DNA of 64,000 nt from Bedellia somnulentella (GCA_963576735.1 OY755191.1:11065608-11129607), one strand, 5' to 3'; counted from the stretch's first letter, positions 10,303-21,406 are shown. The notes: generated by a model not told the origin, from the letters alone. Program-made: numbers and translations.

Positions 10303-10550
10303 GCCGTGTAGTGCCGGCTTAGAATGCCACTACCCCTTTCTACCCACGGGAGTCGTAAGAAGCGACTAAGGGTGTAAGGCTTTTTAAGTGGTTTTTGGGC
10401 GATGCGGTTAGAGATCCATCACCAACGATACTTGATTTCTACCATCTTGTTCTCTATCAACTTCTAAATGTGGCTGAGGAGTTTCTAGCTCTGAAGCTCT
10501 GGCTACCCCTGTTTGGGATTAAGGCCTTGAGTACATGTATATGTATGTAT
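10303..10550 (+). repeat. Short interspersed repeat, family B
   Basis: Family B is the sister of family A. It has GCCGTGTAGTGCCGGCTTAG at the start and TTTCTACCCACGGG, CTTCTAAATGTGGCTGAGG and GGGATTAAGGCC near the end, with the same (TATG)n tail. Confidence 0.75.
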
Positions 10551-10569
10551 TCGTAGATAATGAACAAGA

Positions 10570-10700
10570 AGAAGAAGAAGAAAAACGTTTATTCGCCATT
10601 GTAGGCACAAGAAGAACAAGTAACATAAACTTTGACAACTTCATTTGAACAACATTTAAAATAAATTAATTATAAAATAAAAACAAAAAGAGAATCTTTT
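10570..10700 (-). repeat. LINE 3' tail (family E)
   Basis: (GAA)n followed by AAACGTTTATTCGCCATTGT and GCACAAGAAGAACAAGTAAC. The same end appears at 62180-62260, and a related AAACGTTTATTTTCAG end opens the LINE at 15617. Confidence 0.5.
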
Positions 10701-10796
10701 AATATCTAATAAGAGAACTAGTATATAAAATACCTCAAAATATCTTTTGCTTGAATTTTCTTTTCCCTCACAGTAAATATTGTATGATTTGGTGAT

Positions 10797-11040
10797 GCTG
10801 TGTAGTGTCGGCTTAGAATAGCACTACCCCATTTCTTCCGGTGGGTGTACGTAAGAGGCGACTAACGGTATTGGGGCTATTAAGGGATTTTTGGGCGATG
10901 CGGTTGGAGACCCATCACCAACAACCTTTATTTCACTATCTTTACCCCACTCAACTTTCCAAAATTGGCTGGGGAATTTCTAATTCCTTAGCTCTGGCTA
11001 CCCCTTTTAGGGATTTATAGCCGTGAGTATATGTATGTAT
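10797..11040 (+). repeat. Short interspersed repeat, family A
   Basis: Near full-length copy with the family-A start, GGGCGATGCGGTTGGAGACC and the (TATG)n end. Confidence 0.85.
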
Positions 11041-11229
11041 GGATGATTTGGCCATAGTCCACCAAGTGCGGATAGAAAGACAAACGACTAATACCGTGTT
11101 AGTAGCCCGGACCGACGACTAAACGTACCTACTGGAGCATGGAAGCATCTTTAATTTCGGATAATCAGGTGATTCAAGTCTGAAATATACTTCACAACTG
11201 AGATAAAACTTACAAATGTAGTTTGTTTA

Positions 11230-11300
11230 GTTTAGTCTCCTGGGAATCGAACCTAAGATTTGAAACTATGTGCTTTACCACTGGACTACGAAGGCAGTAA
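11230..11300 (-). repeat. tRNA-like SINE head
   Basis: The minus strand shows A-box-like TAGTCCAGTGGTAAAGC and a B box GGTTCGATTCCC. The acceptor ends do not pair and the variable part is long, so a SINE head fits better than a tRNA gene. Confidence 0.45.
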
Positions 11301-11399
11301 TGTGTTTAAAAATTTCGCTCACGTTATAAAACACGTTGTTGGCTTTACCAGAAATTGATTTCTTAAGCGATAAAAAGTTAAAATTCAAACTTTTTTGAA

Positions 11400-11840
11400 A
11401 CAACTCTCGAAATGAGCAGTGTCATTACCAGTGACGGGGGTTTTTGCGTCGTGCTGTGCTCATTACGCCATTTCCTCAGCGCTTTCTTCGAGAAAATTAA
11501 ATAGTCGTCGCATTAATTCTATCCATATGTCGCGAGCGAAGTTTTTGCGTGAGATCGCGGCGGCATTATGGAGTGCCGTAGCAAGCTTTTTACCGCGGAA
11601 CTGCTCCCACTCGCCTTTTCAGCGATTGCGGTGCGACAAAAACTCGGTCAGCCAGCTTCGCCACAAAAAACACAAGCTCGCTTAATAAACTACGTCGCCG
11701 ATGAATATTATGAGTTCCTTTGGCTTTTTACTTAGTTTTTCAGGAGTAATTTGCATCGCGCTACTGATTCCCGCCGCCACTGACGCCTGACGCCATATTG
11801 CCGTTTTTCCCGCGTTCGCAAAATGGCGCGTTCCGAAAAT
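11400..11840. other. Repeat-poor, CpG-richer stretch, function unknown
   Basis: It is clearly richer in CG dinucleotides than its surroundings and matches no repeat family in the window. Open frames across it show no recognisable domain. Possibly regulatory or an exapted relic. Confidence 0.3.
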
Positions 11841-12040
11841 TACGATACTTCGATAAAAACTTCTCTGATGAAATTCTTGTTTTAAGAGCCCGTTTATGTT
11901 TAATATTATGTTTTTATGCTATTTCAGAGGAAGATGAGGCATTTGATCATTTAAATTGTTTTACGTATGTTTTTATAACGGCTCAGGGAACTGGGATGTG
12001 CTTAAGTTTTTCGTTCGTTAGGTAGCCCGACGGGTTGGCA

Positions 12041-12085
12041 TATTTTTGAGAATGCATACAGTATGGGTATGCATTCTCAAAAATA
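12041..12085. repeat. Perfect 19-bp hairpin
   Basis: TATTTTTGAGAATGCATAC (12041-12059) is exactly complementary in reverse to 12067-12085, with a 7-nt loop. Confidence 0.85.
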
Positions 12086-12371
12086 ACTACTTTTAATCAA
12101 GAAAAAATATTAGTGCGACCGTGAGAAAATAATATATGTTTTCTTTACCAATACACATGTACTTCGCAATGAGTGTGCTGGGCCAGGAGAAATCCGAAGA
12201 GAATTAGTTTTTTGGTGACTTACTTCAGACAGTATTCAGACTAAGAGATAATAAAAGCAAACTCTAACAACTATTCTATATTAGAGCATGTTTAAGTAAA
12301 GATATGAGTCTTCCTGTGTCATTCGCTGGAGTTTCTTATTACCGTTACCTCTTCTTTTACAAACACCCTGC

Positions 12372-12610
12372 CGTGTAGTGCCGGCTTAGGATGTCACCAC
12401 CCCTTTCTACCCACGGGTGTCGTAAGAGGTGACTAAGGGTATGACTTTTTAAGTGGTTTTTGGGCGATGCGGTTGGAGACCCATCACCAACGATACTTTA
12501 CTTCTACCATCTTCTCCCCTATCAGCATCCAAATGTGGCTGAAGAGTTTCTAGCTCTACAGCTCTGGCTACCCCGTTTTGGGATTTATGGCCGTGAGTAT
12601 AGGTATAGGT
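12372..12610 (+). repeat. Short interspersed repeat, family B
   Basis: Family-B copy with GCCGTGTAGTGCCGGCTTAG start and GGATTTATGGCCGTGAGTAT end; the tail microsatellite is degenerate. Confidence 0.8.
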
Positions 12611-12762
12611 ACCTTGCCAACCAACAATATTAGAGATAATTATCATTACAATTTGATGTTTATAATTATTAATAGTGATTTTAATAAACTAAAAACAAAA
12701 ACAAATAATAATTGGTAATTTGGAACGTATAAATAAACAAGGTTAGAATATAAGACAACTTT

Positions 12763-12985
12763 TAATAAGTTATTGGGTAAACCATCTTTTCTAATGCAGG
12801 AGATTTGAGTTCGAATCCTGAGTTGGGCCTTCGCCAATGTACATCCATACATACATACAAATACTCACGTCGTTAGTTCCCATCGGGGTAGGCAGAGGCT
12901 ATCGATCGCCACTTTGTACGATCCCGACATACCTCTCTAGCTTCATTCACATCCATCAATCTTTTCATACATTCTTTTGTGTATA
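12763..12985. repeat. Family C SINE head fused to an RTE LINE 3' end
   Basis: 12763-12843 carries the family-C head on the plus strand (B box GTTCGAATCC, then CCAATGTAC). 12844-12985 is the 3' end of the RTE LINE on the minus strand (TACTCACGTCGTTAGTTCCC, TATCGATCGCCACTTTGTAC). Confidence 0.65.
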
Positions 12986-13459
12986 ATTTAAACCACGCGA
13001 TATATAGTTAAAAGGACCCTTGTACTAGCTATGCAGGTGACGACAATTTCGTCAAATGATTAAAATTTCTAGTACCTCTGCTACCCCTTAGCGAATATAC
13101 TATATAGCGGAGAAAATATAAAAATATTATCGCTTATATCGCTAATTGCGAAGCCCTAACCTGCAATTCCAAACTTAAAAAGGCGAGTGAAGGTTTTTCT
13201 CTAGTGCAGTGAAAAGTTGCCAGCATCTGACCGGTTGGGAAAATACCTGTACTTACTGTTGGTTGGTACCAAATTGATAACTGCGTGGGAACAATATTTT
13301 TTTCATTAATGTTTATTTAGAAAGGCGTTTCTCCATTGAATGAAACTATCAAGTATAACCTATTTTTTAAAAAATGTACTTAAAAATTGGGTTAGAGGTT
13401 AATGCCCACGCGGGACCATTGCAAACTTTTTAACAAAGGTGGGAGTCTATAAGTGAAGA

Positions 13460-13590
13460 TAGCTAAATGGGAGCGAAGCTAGAAAGGTTTGGCGAGATCG
13501 TATAAAAAGTAGCGGTTGATAGTAGAGACTACTTGTTGGTGGCTGAGGCCCAACCCCATTGAGATTGGCATGAGTAAAAGTAAGTATAAG
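13460..13590 (+). repeat. Decayed RTE LINE 3' end
   Basis: GAAGCTAGAAAGGTTTGGCG, ATCGTATAAAAAGTAGCGGT and CCCATTGAGATTGGCATGAG preserve the outline of the RTE 3' coding end and tail. Confidence 0.5.
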
Positions 13591-13640
13591 CGGATATCAA
13601 CATAATACCTGACTGTCTATACGACATGATATAAATATAA

Positions 13641-13998
13641 GACACGATAGTCCAATGGGTAGAACGACCGCCCCTTCAATACAGACAGGCGTGAGTTCAA
13701 ATCCTGGGTTGGGTCTACACCAATCTGTCTTTTCTCAAGTCATATGTGTGGTTAATTTATCTTAGTTATAAGCGGCGAGTTAAAACATCGTGAGAAAACC
13801 CACATGGCTAAGTTTTACTTTATCATATAACACATTTGTTTCAAATGGCTATAGGCCTGCCCCCTATCACATGAGTACACTATTCAAACCAAATCATGAG
13901 TACTCTGGAAACCAGCGGTCGATGTCATGTGATTTTCAGAAGTTTAAGTACCTCTGCCAACCCCTTCCGAGATGTAAGTACGGCGTGAAAGCTTGAGT
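13641..13998 (+). repeat. tRNA-derived SINE (family C), full length
   Basis: The head (ACGATAGTCCAATGGGTAGA, B box GTTCAAATCCTGG), body and CCCCTTCCGAGATGTAAGTA end are all present, with many point changes. Confidence 0.8.
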
Positions 13999-14026
13999 CT
14001 TGAGCTGAGTGAGCCTATACGTATCA

Positions 14027-14046
14027 GGGGGCACGGTAGTGCCCCC
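14027..14046. repeat. Perfect GC hairpin (family F end)
   Basis: GGGGGCAC-GGTA-GTGCCCCC forms an 8-bp stem with a 4-nt loop. Imperfect relatives occur at about 16200-16225 and 16435-16460 next to a CGCTCGACTTGGC-type block. Confidence 0.7.
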
Positions 14047-14230
14047 GCTAAGACGAACCAGGTGAAGCGCACGGGCACTACCTACCTTTTCTCGAAGCGC
14101 TTCGTCGTTTTTTTGAAGCCTCATAAGATGGGTTTGGATTATGCTAGATCAACAAAGTTTTCGGGATATATTGTCAACAAATAAAGTTTTAATTACATTA
14201 GCTTTTATACTTCAGATTTTATGTATATCT

Positions 14231-14771
14231 AAAAAACGCTGATTTCGTCACTGACTCACTGAATTTTGATCTAAAACTTGATGCCCCCAGATATATTACA
14301 ATGAAAATTACAGGTGTCAGCTGTGTAGTGTCGGCTTAGAATAGCACTACCCCGTTTCTACCGATGGGTGTACGTAAGAGGCGACTAACAGTATTGGGGC
14401 TTTTAAGGTATTTTTGGGCGATGCGGTTGGAGACCCATCACTAAAAACCTATTTTTTTACCATCTTTTCCCCACTCAACTTCCAAAAGCGGCTGAGGAAT
14501 TTATAATTCCTTAGCTCTGGCTACCCCTTATAGGGACATATAGCCGTGAGTATATGTATGTATGTATGTAAAATTACAGGTCTCATACAAACTCCCATCC
14601 CCTAGTTTATGGGGTATGAAAGTTACAAGTTTTATAGTTTTTTTGTTGTTTGTGAGCTAATACTAGCTTACATACAAAATTTCAGCTTTCTAATACATTA
14701 GGAAATACCCTAAGAATTTTGATGATCATCAATGACGAAATCATGAGTCAGTGACGAAATCAGCGTTTTTT
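14231..14771. mobile_element. MITE with ~28-bp inverted ends, interrupted by a SINE
   Basis: AAAAAACGCTGATTTCGTCA (14231 onward, continuing CTGACTCA) is repeated inverted at 14744-14771. A family-A SINE sits inside at 14316-14569. Confidence 0.7.
14316..14569 (+). repeat. Short interspersed repeat, family A, with target duplication
   Basis: Flanked by perfect 12-bp copies of AAAATTACAGGT (14304-14315 and 14570-14581), so it is a recent retroposition into the MITE at 14231. Confidence 0.9.
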
Positions 14772-15112
14772 AAATTTGAAATTGATAATTATTTTATTTT
14801 ATTTTTTATTTTATATAGGTATAGGTATATATAGGGACTCCTTGTTAAAAAAAACATAATAAAAATAAAAATTTGTTACAAACAACTTACAAAAAGAAAT
14901 GAAATCCCACCAAAAACATTTTCATGTAAAATGTTGCCAAGACGAGCCCACATGACTCGCACTGTCAAAAAGTTATTAGATCTCATGTAGAGCCAAGCTT
15001 CTAACACTACACGCCCCAACTCTACAAGGCCTAACTTCACAAACTCTACACCTTAGTCAAAATATGTGGCTTGGCCGTTCTGTACTACTAGAACTATTGT
15101 ATAACACAAAAG

Positions 15113-15346
15113 TACATACATAAATACATACATATACTCACGGCTATAAAACCCAGGAAGGGGTAGCCAGAGCTAAGGAATTGGAAATTCCTCAGCCACT
15201 TTTGGAAATTTGAGTGGGGAAAAGATAGTAAAAATAAAGGTTGTTGGTGATGAAAATCCCTTAATAGCCCCATACCGTTAGTCGCCTCTTACGTACACCC
15301 ACCGGAACAAATGGGGTATTGCTATACTAAACCGACACTACACAGC
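15113..15346 (-). repeat. Short interspersed repeat, family A
   Basis: Inverted copy running from TACATACATATACTCACGGC to CCGACACTACACAGC. Part of the centre (GTCTCCAACCGCATCGCCC) is missing. Confidence 0.8.
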
Positions 15347-15520
15347 AACACACACAACAACACAACACGACAACACAAAAGTAATATATATACAAAAGTA
15401 ATATATATACAAAAGTAATATGTATAAAAGTTTGTTTGTTTTTGGTGGGATGGCTATATTCCCAAAATAATAAATCTAAACTCTACAACCTGACTACGTC
15501 AAGGATACTCAAATCAAGTC

Positions 15521-16270
15521 TCAAACGTTCACGCCGTATATCTCCGAAGGGGTGTTAACTAACTCTTCTGAACATCACGTGACATTATCACCTGGTGTTC
15601 TGAGTGCCCATGTTTTAATAATAATAATAATAATAATAAACGTTTATTTTCAGAAAACTTGTTCCATACATTTTGTTAGTACAATTGCAAACTTATTATC
15701 TATGTTAGTAATTATACCTAATAAACACAAAAAAAATATATTTACAAAACAAGCATGGATTGGTCCACGCTCACTTTCTATTATTGAGGCAATGGTATCC
15801 CATCCATGTCCGCAGCATAGGGGAGTCCCACCTCTGTGCCAACGTGGCCAGGAGGGTGTTGGGGCTACTGCGCAGGCGCGCTAGCACAGCGGCACATCGC
15901 GCGCGCATCACCGCGAAGAAGTCGGGCGTGCGGTGCTCCGCGAACATGGCGGACGCGCTGCACCACCGCTTGATTGTTTTGCTTGGACAGTGTACTCACG
16001 TGATAGAGCTGCCGCTATCATAACATCCCAGCAAAACATTGTAAAAAACTATCAAAGTCAGTCAGTAAAATGGAGCTGCTAGTTTATATCTATAAAGTTA
16101 TGAACTGTAGTCTAAGTCGTGCCAAGATTACTATTTGGGTTATGGTCTTATCCTAAGTTCCTCAAATAGTGGCCTGTTTGCTTCGCACTCGACTCGCTTG
16201 GCGGGGGCCCTGCCGTGCCTCCAGTTATAATAATATACAAATAGGCCTGTACCTATCGCCGTTTTGAGTA
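15521..16270 (-). repeat. tRNA-derived SINE (family C), split by two insertions
   Basis: Pieces at 15521-15616, about 15975-16006 and about 16240-16268 read in order as one inverted family-C copy. A LINE fragment lies in the first gap. About 235 bp containing a family-F GC hairpin lies in the second. Confidence 0.7.
15617..15974 (-). mobile_element. Non-LTR retrotransposon 3' end (RT C-terminus)
   Basis: The (TAA)n tail and AAACGTTTATT-type 3' UTR precede a minus-strand coding block (about 15960-15790) with MFAEHRTPDFFAVMRARCAA and RLRSSPNTLLATLAQRWDSP. This is the terminal region of a lepidopteran LINE reverse transcriptase downstream of the catalytic domain. TGTTTT is duplicated at both ends (15611-15616 and 15975-15980). 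The block is much more GC-rich than its surroundings, as is usual for that LINE coding region. Confidence 0.7.
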
Positions 16271-16275
16271 CCTAC

Positions 16276-16400
16276 CAGTACTCACGGCTAAAAACCCCTG
16301 AAAGGGGTAGCCAGAGCTTCAGAATCGAAATATGGCGAAAATATCTCAGCCAGTTTTGCAATTTATTGGGAAAAATAGTAACAGCGAAAAGGTTCCAGTA
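16276..16400 (-). repeat. Short interspersed repeat, family A/B, diverged
   Basis: TACTCACGGCTAAAAACCCC and GGGGTAGCCAGAGCTTCAGA mark the 3' half of an inverted copy. Confidence 0.6.
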
Positions 16401-16470
16401 AAGATGTAACGGCAGTGTTTGCTTCGCCCTCGACTTGGCGGGGGCACTACCGTTCCCCCAGATATAAATG
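16400..16470 (+). repeat. Hairpin repeat (family F)
   Basis: GTTTGCTTCGCCCTCGACTT is followed by an imperfect GGGGGCACTACCGTTCCCCC hairpin and AGATATA. A second copy ends near 16225. Confidence 0.55.
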
Positions 16471-16689
16471 ATGGGTCTCAAGGCACATCCGATATTAAAT
16501 TGTAAAGCATACCTAAAGCTTTCACCTCTTTTTCTGAAAACATTTAAAAATATGTTAAATCACTTCAAGTACATCAATTTAATAAAGAAATCGAATCGTC
16601 GTAATCCCTTTATTTAAATGTATATTCCTATATCGATATGACAAGAGAGGACGGTCACATAAGTAGACACACTTACACATCAAATAATG

Positions 16690-16850
16690 CACATAAAAAA
16701 GCAGGTGCCCAAAGTCAGAAAAATACGGCTTAAACCAGTGACGTATGAAAATATTGGTGAATGAAAGAGAAGCTCAAGGGGAACAAATTGACAAACAGTC
16801 ATAGCTTCGGTTCACCGTAATGGGAACTAATGGCATGATTTCATGTTTTA
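16690..16850 (+). repeat. Decayed RTE LINE 3' end
   Basis: GAGAAGCTCAAGGGGAACAA and GTAATGGGAACTAATGGCAT match the RTE C-terminal and tail region. Confidence 0.5.
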
Positions 16851-16900
16851 ATCTATTCTATGTACTTGGTCAAATGTATTTGTATTTGAAACTGATAAAT

Positions 16901-17500
16901 GACTGTGATAGATCAATGGGTAAAAATCCAACCTTTCATGCGGGCAAGCGTCGGTTCAAGTCCCGTTTCGTGTACATACATACATACATATACTCACGGC
17001 TATAAATCCCTGGAAGGGGTAGCCAGAGCTAAGGAATTGAAAATTCCTCAGCCACCTTTGGAAAATTGTGTGGGGAAAAGATGGTAAAGTAAAGGTTGTT
17101 GGTGATGGGTCTCCAACCGCATCTCCCAAAAATCCCTTAAAAGCCCCAATACCGTTAGTCGCCTCTTACGTACACCCATATCGGTAGTAACGGGGTAGTG
17201 CTATTCGAAGCCGACACTACATGCCGTTTCGTGTCTACACTAAATTGTCTTTTCTAAAGTAAAAAAGGCGAGGAAATCATCGTGAGGAAACCCACATAGC
17301 TGAGTTGTACTTAGTAATATGTTAGTACAAAATTGTTTCAATTATAATGTGCAATCGTGAAAATCTTAGAAAATACTAAGCGATAGGCCTGCCCCCTATC
17401 ACGTGAGTACACTGTCCAAGCAAAACGTGGGTACTCTGAACAACAGGAGAGTCTGTGTCTGCTACCACTTAGGGGATATATGGCTGGAACGTTTGAGTTT
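16901..17500 (+). repeat. tRNA-derived SINE (family C), interrupted by a family-A SINE
   Basis: The head lies at 16901-16972 (B box GGTTCAAGTCCCG) and the body at 17224-17500. The insertion between them is flanked by CCGTTTCGTG duplications. A 40-bp piece identical to the right end of the Penelope-like element is embedded at about 17338-17378. Confidence 0.8.
16973..17223 (-). repeat. Short interspersed repeat, family A, nested, with target duplication
   Basis: The 251-bp inverted copy begins with (TACA)n and ends GCCGACACTACATG. CCGTTTCGTG is duplicated at 16963-16972 and 17224-17233. Confidence 0.9.
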
Positions 17501-18130
17501 ATAGGTATACTCTTTCTATGCATTTAGTGTTGTCTTAAATATGCAAGATGAACTGAATTGTACTTTCCTTATATATTTGATATACTTATAATACCAACAC
17601 AAATAGGTACCATTCAACGATACAAACATATGTTAACCCTTTATAAGGCAGTGCAGGCAGATAATGCTCAGGTTGTTTTACATACGCTAACATAGTCATA
17701 ATTATCGTCATATTATGCAGCTAAAAAATACAATAATTCGTTTCTCAATAGATATGAATAGATAATAATAGGATTCCAACAGGATTTTCTAATAATCATA
17801 TTAAAGCTCACTCAAACACAATCCAATCCAAACATAACTTGTTCTGCAAAATTTCGCAGAACCGAGAGCCTATTTGAAATTGTTGTTCTTTTGTAAAAAA
17901 CAAACTTGATTGCCTAGACCTAACGGTGTTAGGATCAAAACGAAACGGCATTTTATAAAAAAAGAGATATCTTTTTCTTAAAAGGCCATTTTTGACCTAT
18001 TAGAAAACATCTGATAGGAGTTTGATCAATTGGAATTAATCGAAAGTAATATTATGTTATAAAAGCTGTAGAATGGAAGTTAGTCTAAAAGTGTTTTTAT
18101 GTTTTCATATTAAGTATGTATGAAATGATT
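17501..18130. other. No gene seen
   Basis: AT-rich, repeat-poor sequence; nothing recognisable. Confidence 0.4.
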
Positions 18131-18381
18131 GCTGTGTAGTGTCGGCTTAGAATAGCACTACTCCTTTTCTTCCGGTGGGTGTACGTAAGAGGCGACTAAC
18201 GGTATTGGGGCTTTTTAAGGGATTTTTGGGCGATGCGGTTGGAGACCCATCACCAACTACCTTTATTTTACCATCTTTTCCCCACGCAACTTCCAAAAGT
18301 GGCTGAGGAATTTCTAATTCGTTAGCTCTGGCTACCCCTTCTAGGGATTTATAGCCGTGAGTATATGTATGTATGTATGTA
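18131..18381 (+). repeat. Short interspersed repeat, family A
   Basis: Full-length copy with an uninterrupted (TATG)n end. Confidence 0.85.
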
Positions 18382-18390
18382 TTACTCTAA

Positions 18391-18470
18391 GCCGTGTAGT
18401 GCCGGCTTAGAATGTCTCTACCCCTTTCTACCCACATGTGTTGTAAGAGACGACTAAGGGTATAGGGTAG
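18391..18470 (+). repeat. Short interspersed repeat, family B, 5' part
   Basis: Starts GCCGTGTAGTGCCGGCTTAG directly after the preceding family-A copy and stops after GACTAAGGGTATAGGG. Confidence 0.7.
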
Positions 18471-18792
18471 GTATATATACTCGGAAACTAATGAATTAAG
18501 TGTTCGACACATCCCTTTTATGTTCCTACTAAGGGATTCGAGCCCATCCTGAATAAGGAAATTAAGACCGACAACAATTTATTTAAATTTTAATTCTGTT
18601 TATTTTTAGATGTCTGTTGTATTTTATTATTGTTTGATTTTGTGTAATTTTAATTCTATTTGTTGTAAATGTGAAATTTTAATTAAGTTAGTTATATTTG
18701 TTGTGAATGTAAAATTCTATTTGGTTCTATTTTTTATTTGTATTATTATTTTTATAGCGTGTTGGCCATAGCTGTTAAGCATTATTGTGTTT

Positions 18793-18900
18793 TTATAATA
18801 AATAAATAAATAAACTTTACTCCCCGGAAATCGAACCAGAGACATACGCTGTACACATCGTGAGCCGAACACTATATCGCTAGACCGCGGAGGCAGTTTA
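18793..18900 (-). repeat. tRNA-like SINE head with (ATTT)n
   Basis: The minus strand has A-box-like GCGGTCTAGCGATATAGTG and a B box GGTTCGATTTCC, followed by GTTTATTTATTTATTTATT. It cannot fold as a normal tRNA. Confidence 0.5.
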
Positions 18901-19030
18901 AGGCTTAAGTAGTAACAGTAGTAGTAGTTAAGTAAGTGTGCGATTCTTTAAACTGATAACATTATGAAATTTGTTAAATTGTAACTTAGTAAAAAAATAT
19001 TTTAAAAATAATATTGTTATTTTATTATAC

Positions 19031-19188
19031 AGTTTCGGCTTTAAATATCACTTCCACTTTTCTTCCTGTGGGTACCGAACGAGACGATAACTGTAAAGGG
19101 CCTTTTAAGTGATTTTAGGGCGATGTGGCTGAGACCTACCACCAACCTTTCTTTATTTCATTACCTTTTACCCACTCAATTTAAAAAT
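19031..19188 (+). repeat. Short interspersed repeat, family A, old copy
   Basis: GTTTCGGCTTTAAATATCAC, GGGCGATGTGGCTGAGACC and CACCAACC survive; the 3' third is lost. Confidence 0.55.
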
Positions 19189-19631
19189 CGTTTTTAAAAA
19201 CATAACAGCGATTATGTCTAAATTTTAATTAACATTTCTTAAAAAAAAAGAATAAAACTTGAGTTTAAAATAAAAAAAACAAATTCTACTTTTAACAATA
19301 GATACAATAATTTCTGTGAATAGATGTTGATAATATCTTTATCAAATGCAGAAGTAAAATCATTTATGTCTTGAGTTGCTCTAGTTTAATCGAGTTTTAT
19401 TTTGGATTTTTGCATTATCATAAATTACAACTTTAAGATACTTAAATAGATTATAGAAATATATAAACAGTATAACTTTTGTTCACAGTTATACTTTTTA
19501 TATAATATTTTTCGACTCTACTGGAAGATGAAATAGGAATCACACGAAATGGTTGGCAACTTCCCTTCTATAAATTATTTTCTATTAAAATGTCTTTATA
19601 ATATATGTATAAAGTTGGATTTAACTATGTA

Positions 19632-19771
19632 ACGCCCGATTTCCGAATTGAGTATTCCAGCTGAGAACAACTTAATTATCATTCTGTCGCATTGAAATCT
19701 TAACAACTGAATGAGACAAAACAATACTTAAATCGTTATCAGCTTGAATACTCAATTCAGAAATCGGTCGT
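19632..19771. mobile_element. 140-bp MITE flanked by TA
   Basis: The ends ACGCCCGATTTCCGAATTGA and the inverted partner ending at 19771 share about 32 bp with few mismatches. TA flanks both sides, consistent with a Tc1/mariner-type MITE. Confidence 0.75.
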
Positions 19772-19845
19772 TAGTATCAGTCATATAGGATGGTTTAATG
19801 AAGTTCTTTGGTGAGTCCAATAAAACGGATAATTTAATTAAATAA

Positions 19846-20040
19846 TAGTAAAATTTATTCAAGAATAATTAAAAATATTTACATAGACAATTTACAACCT
19901 AAATTAAAATATAAAACTAAATAAATACCTACTATATATGGAAAATTTCATGAAATTTATCGCTCTCGCAGAACGGTATCGTGCCTAGAATACTGGCAGC
20001 ATTTCCTCTTTGAATGGCTATGCTAATTCGTTGGCCGAGG
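19846..20040 (-). repeat. LINE 3' end (family G)
   Basis: The minus strand ends a reverse-transcriptase frame with a [15 protein letters not shown] motif, followed by an AT-rich 3' UTR. A second copy lies at 39836-40100. Confidence 0.55.
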
Positions 20041-20960
20041 TAGCTGCCAGCCCTAGGATCACCACTGACTGATTATTCAATATTATTGGATAAATGTATT
20101 GTTTTCACCAAGGAGTCGCTCTCGTAATATTGAATACAGATGGTAACACTGATTGGCTTAACTTAGCTTCATGTTGCCTAAAACTTTGACGGCAAATATT
20201 TCTTTCATCCGACTCATCTAGCGATATTTCTAGGGACAGAATGAGGTAAGAGAAGCAAATTTTTAGTACAGATGAGGATATTTAATATAATATGAGCTTA
20301 TTTTTATTTTTTCGCTTACTATATATATTTGTTTATTAAAATATGGTTGGTAATGTTTCTTCAACCATACAATCATATTACCGGAAAAAAATAAAAACAT
20401 TAAAGATATTGAAAATTGCCTATGAAAGGTTTCTTATCGCACTGATAGGATGCTGGCACTGTTAAACTGTGTGGCTTCATTAACCTAGACTTACTGTGTG
20501 TCAGGCAGTTGAGGCTGCCCTGATCGACCAAAGGTGTGTGTAGTACCTAACCTAAACGGATAGCCCCTGAGGACCTCGAAAGTAATGTGATGTGTGTGAC
20601 TAAACTGATAGAATCCTTAGAGATATGCTGATATGGATCAAATATCGATAATTATTTCAATAATTTCAGACAACACTTACAAAATAAAAAGAAACTACAC
20701 TGATGATACGGTTTTTGAGATTAAAGAATTTACCTGTAGCCTCAAATAAATCTATAAATGATATTCGGCATAACTATTACGATTTTAAAAACAACGAAAA
20801 ATATTCAGTAAATTATTTCGCTCAAGTAACTACACGAACTTGGCCTGTCTACAATGCGTAATAAATACCAAGAAACGAATCCTAAATTAAAAAGCCGTCC
20901 CCTCAAGTTAACCCTTTCAAACCCTACCTTACGCACACATCAGCAGATAACAAAACAACA
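20041..20960. other. Sequence upstream of nab, no gene seen
   Basis: Mostly unique AT-rich sequence, so it could hold upstream regulatory elements of nab. No motif is specific enough to call. Confidence 0.35.
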
Positions 20961-20989
20961 AAAGTGTTTTACTTTTTTCTATATATTTT

Positions 20990-21270
20990 TGGAGGGCAAG
21001 GATATTGTTTCGTGGGGCATTTCGTGGGGCCTCAAGGAGGGGTGGCGTGGGGTGCTGGGCGGGGCGCAGCTGGCGGTAGGGCTCCGAGGCCGCCTCGATC
21101 AGTCGAACTTAGCGCGTCGTCTACTCACGTCACTCAACCACTCGTTTTGGCGGGAAAACGCGTTCTCGACTTTCTTATAAGAAAAGATCCAACTTTGGAA
21201 AAAGTTATACAACCTCTTTGTGACAAATGGACATGTAGAGTTTAGTTCGAAATTTAAATTTGGCGGGTTG
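20990..21270 (+). promoter_or_regulatory. nab: Putative nab promoter and 5' UTR, GC-rich
   Basis: A sharp GC and CpG rise (about 21000-21170) precedes the first nab coding exon. No TATA box is evident. An arthropod-type initiator TCAGT lies at 21099-21103, and ACGTCAC about 28 bp downstream weakly resembles a DPE. A tiny upstream ATG frame (21227-21238, ATG GAC ATG TAG) would precede the main start if transcription begins here. The start point is inferred. Confidence 0.4.
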
Positions 21271-21406
21271 ATGTGTGCAAGCGAAAAAAGTGATATGGAG
21301 AGTTCGGGAGAGGAAGGGGGACGGAATGTGCCCCCCGCGCCACATACACCCGTCACCCCGCAGAATGGCACCAATAAGATTCGGGGAAGCAATGCAAATG
21401 GAACCA
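21271..21406 (+). CDS. nab: nab coding exon 1
   Basis: Encodes the divergent N-terminus ([20 protein letters not shown] and onward) and ends in phase 1 at acc a|gtaag. Joining to exon 2 creates AAA (Lys) and continues straight into NCD1. It is assigned to nab because the phase fits, the stretch is Ser/Pro-rich and it sits next to a promoter-like GC island. An alternative unknown first exon inside the large intron cannot be excluded. Confidence 0.7.

Noticed and set aside
11230..11300. tRNA gene on the minus strand
   Set aside because: Boxes are present but no cloverleaf with pairing acceptor ends could be drawn.
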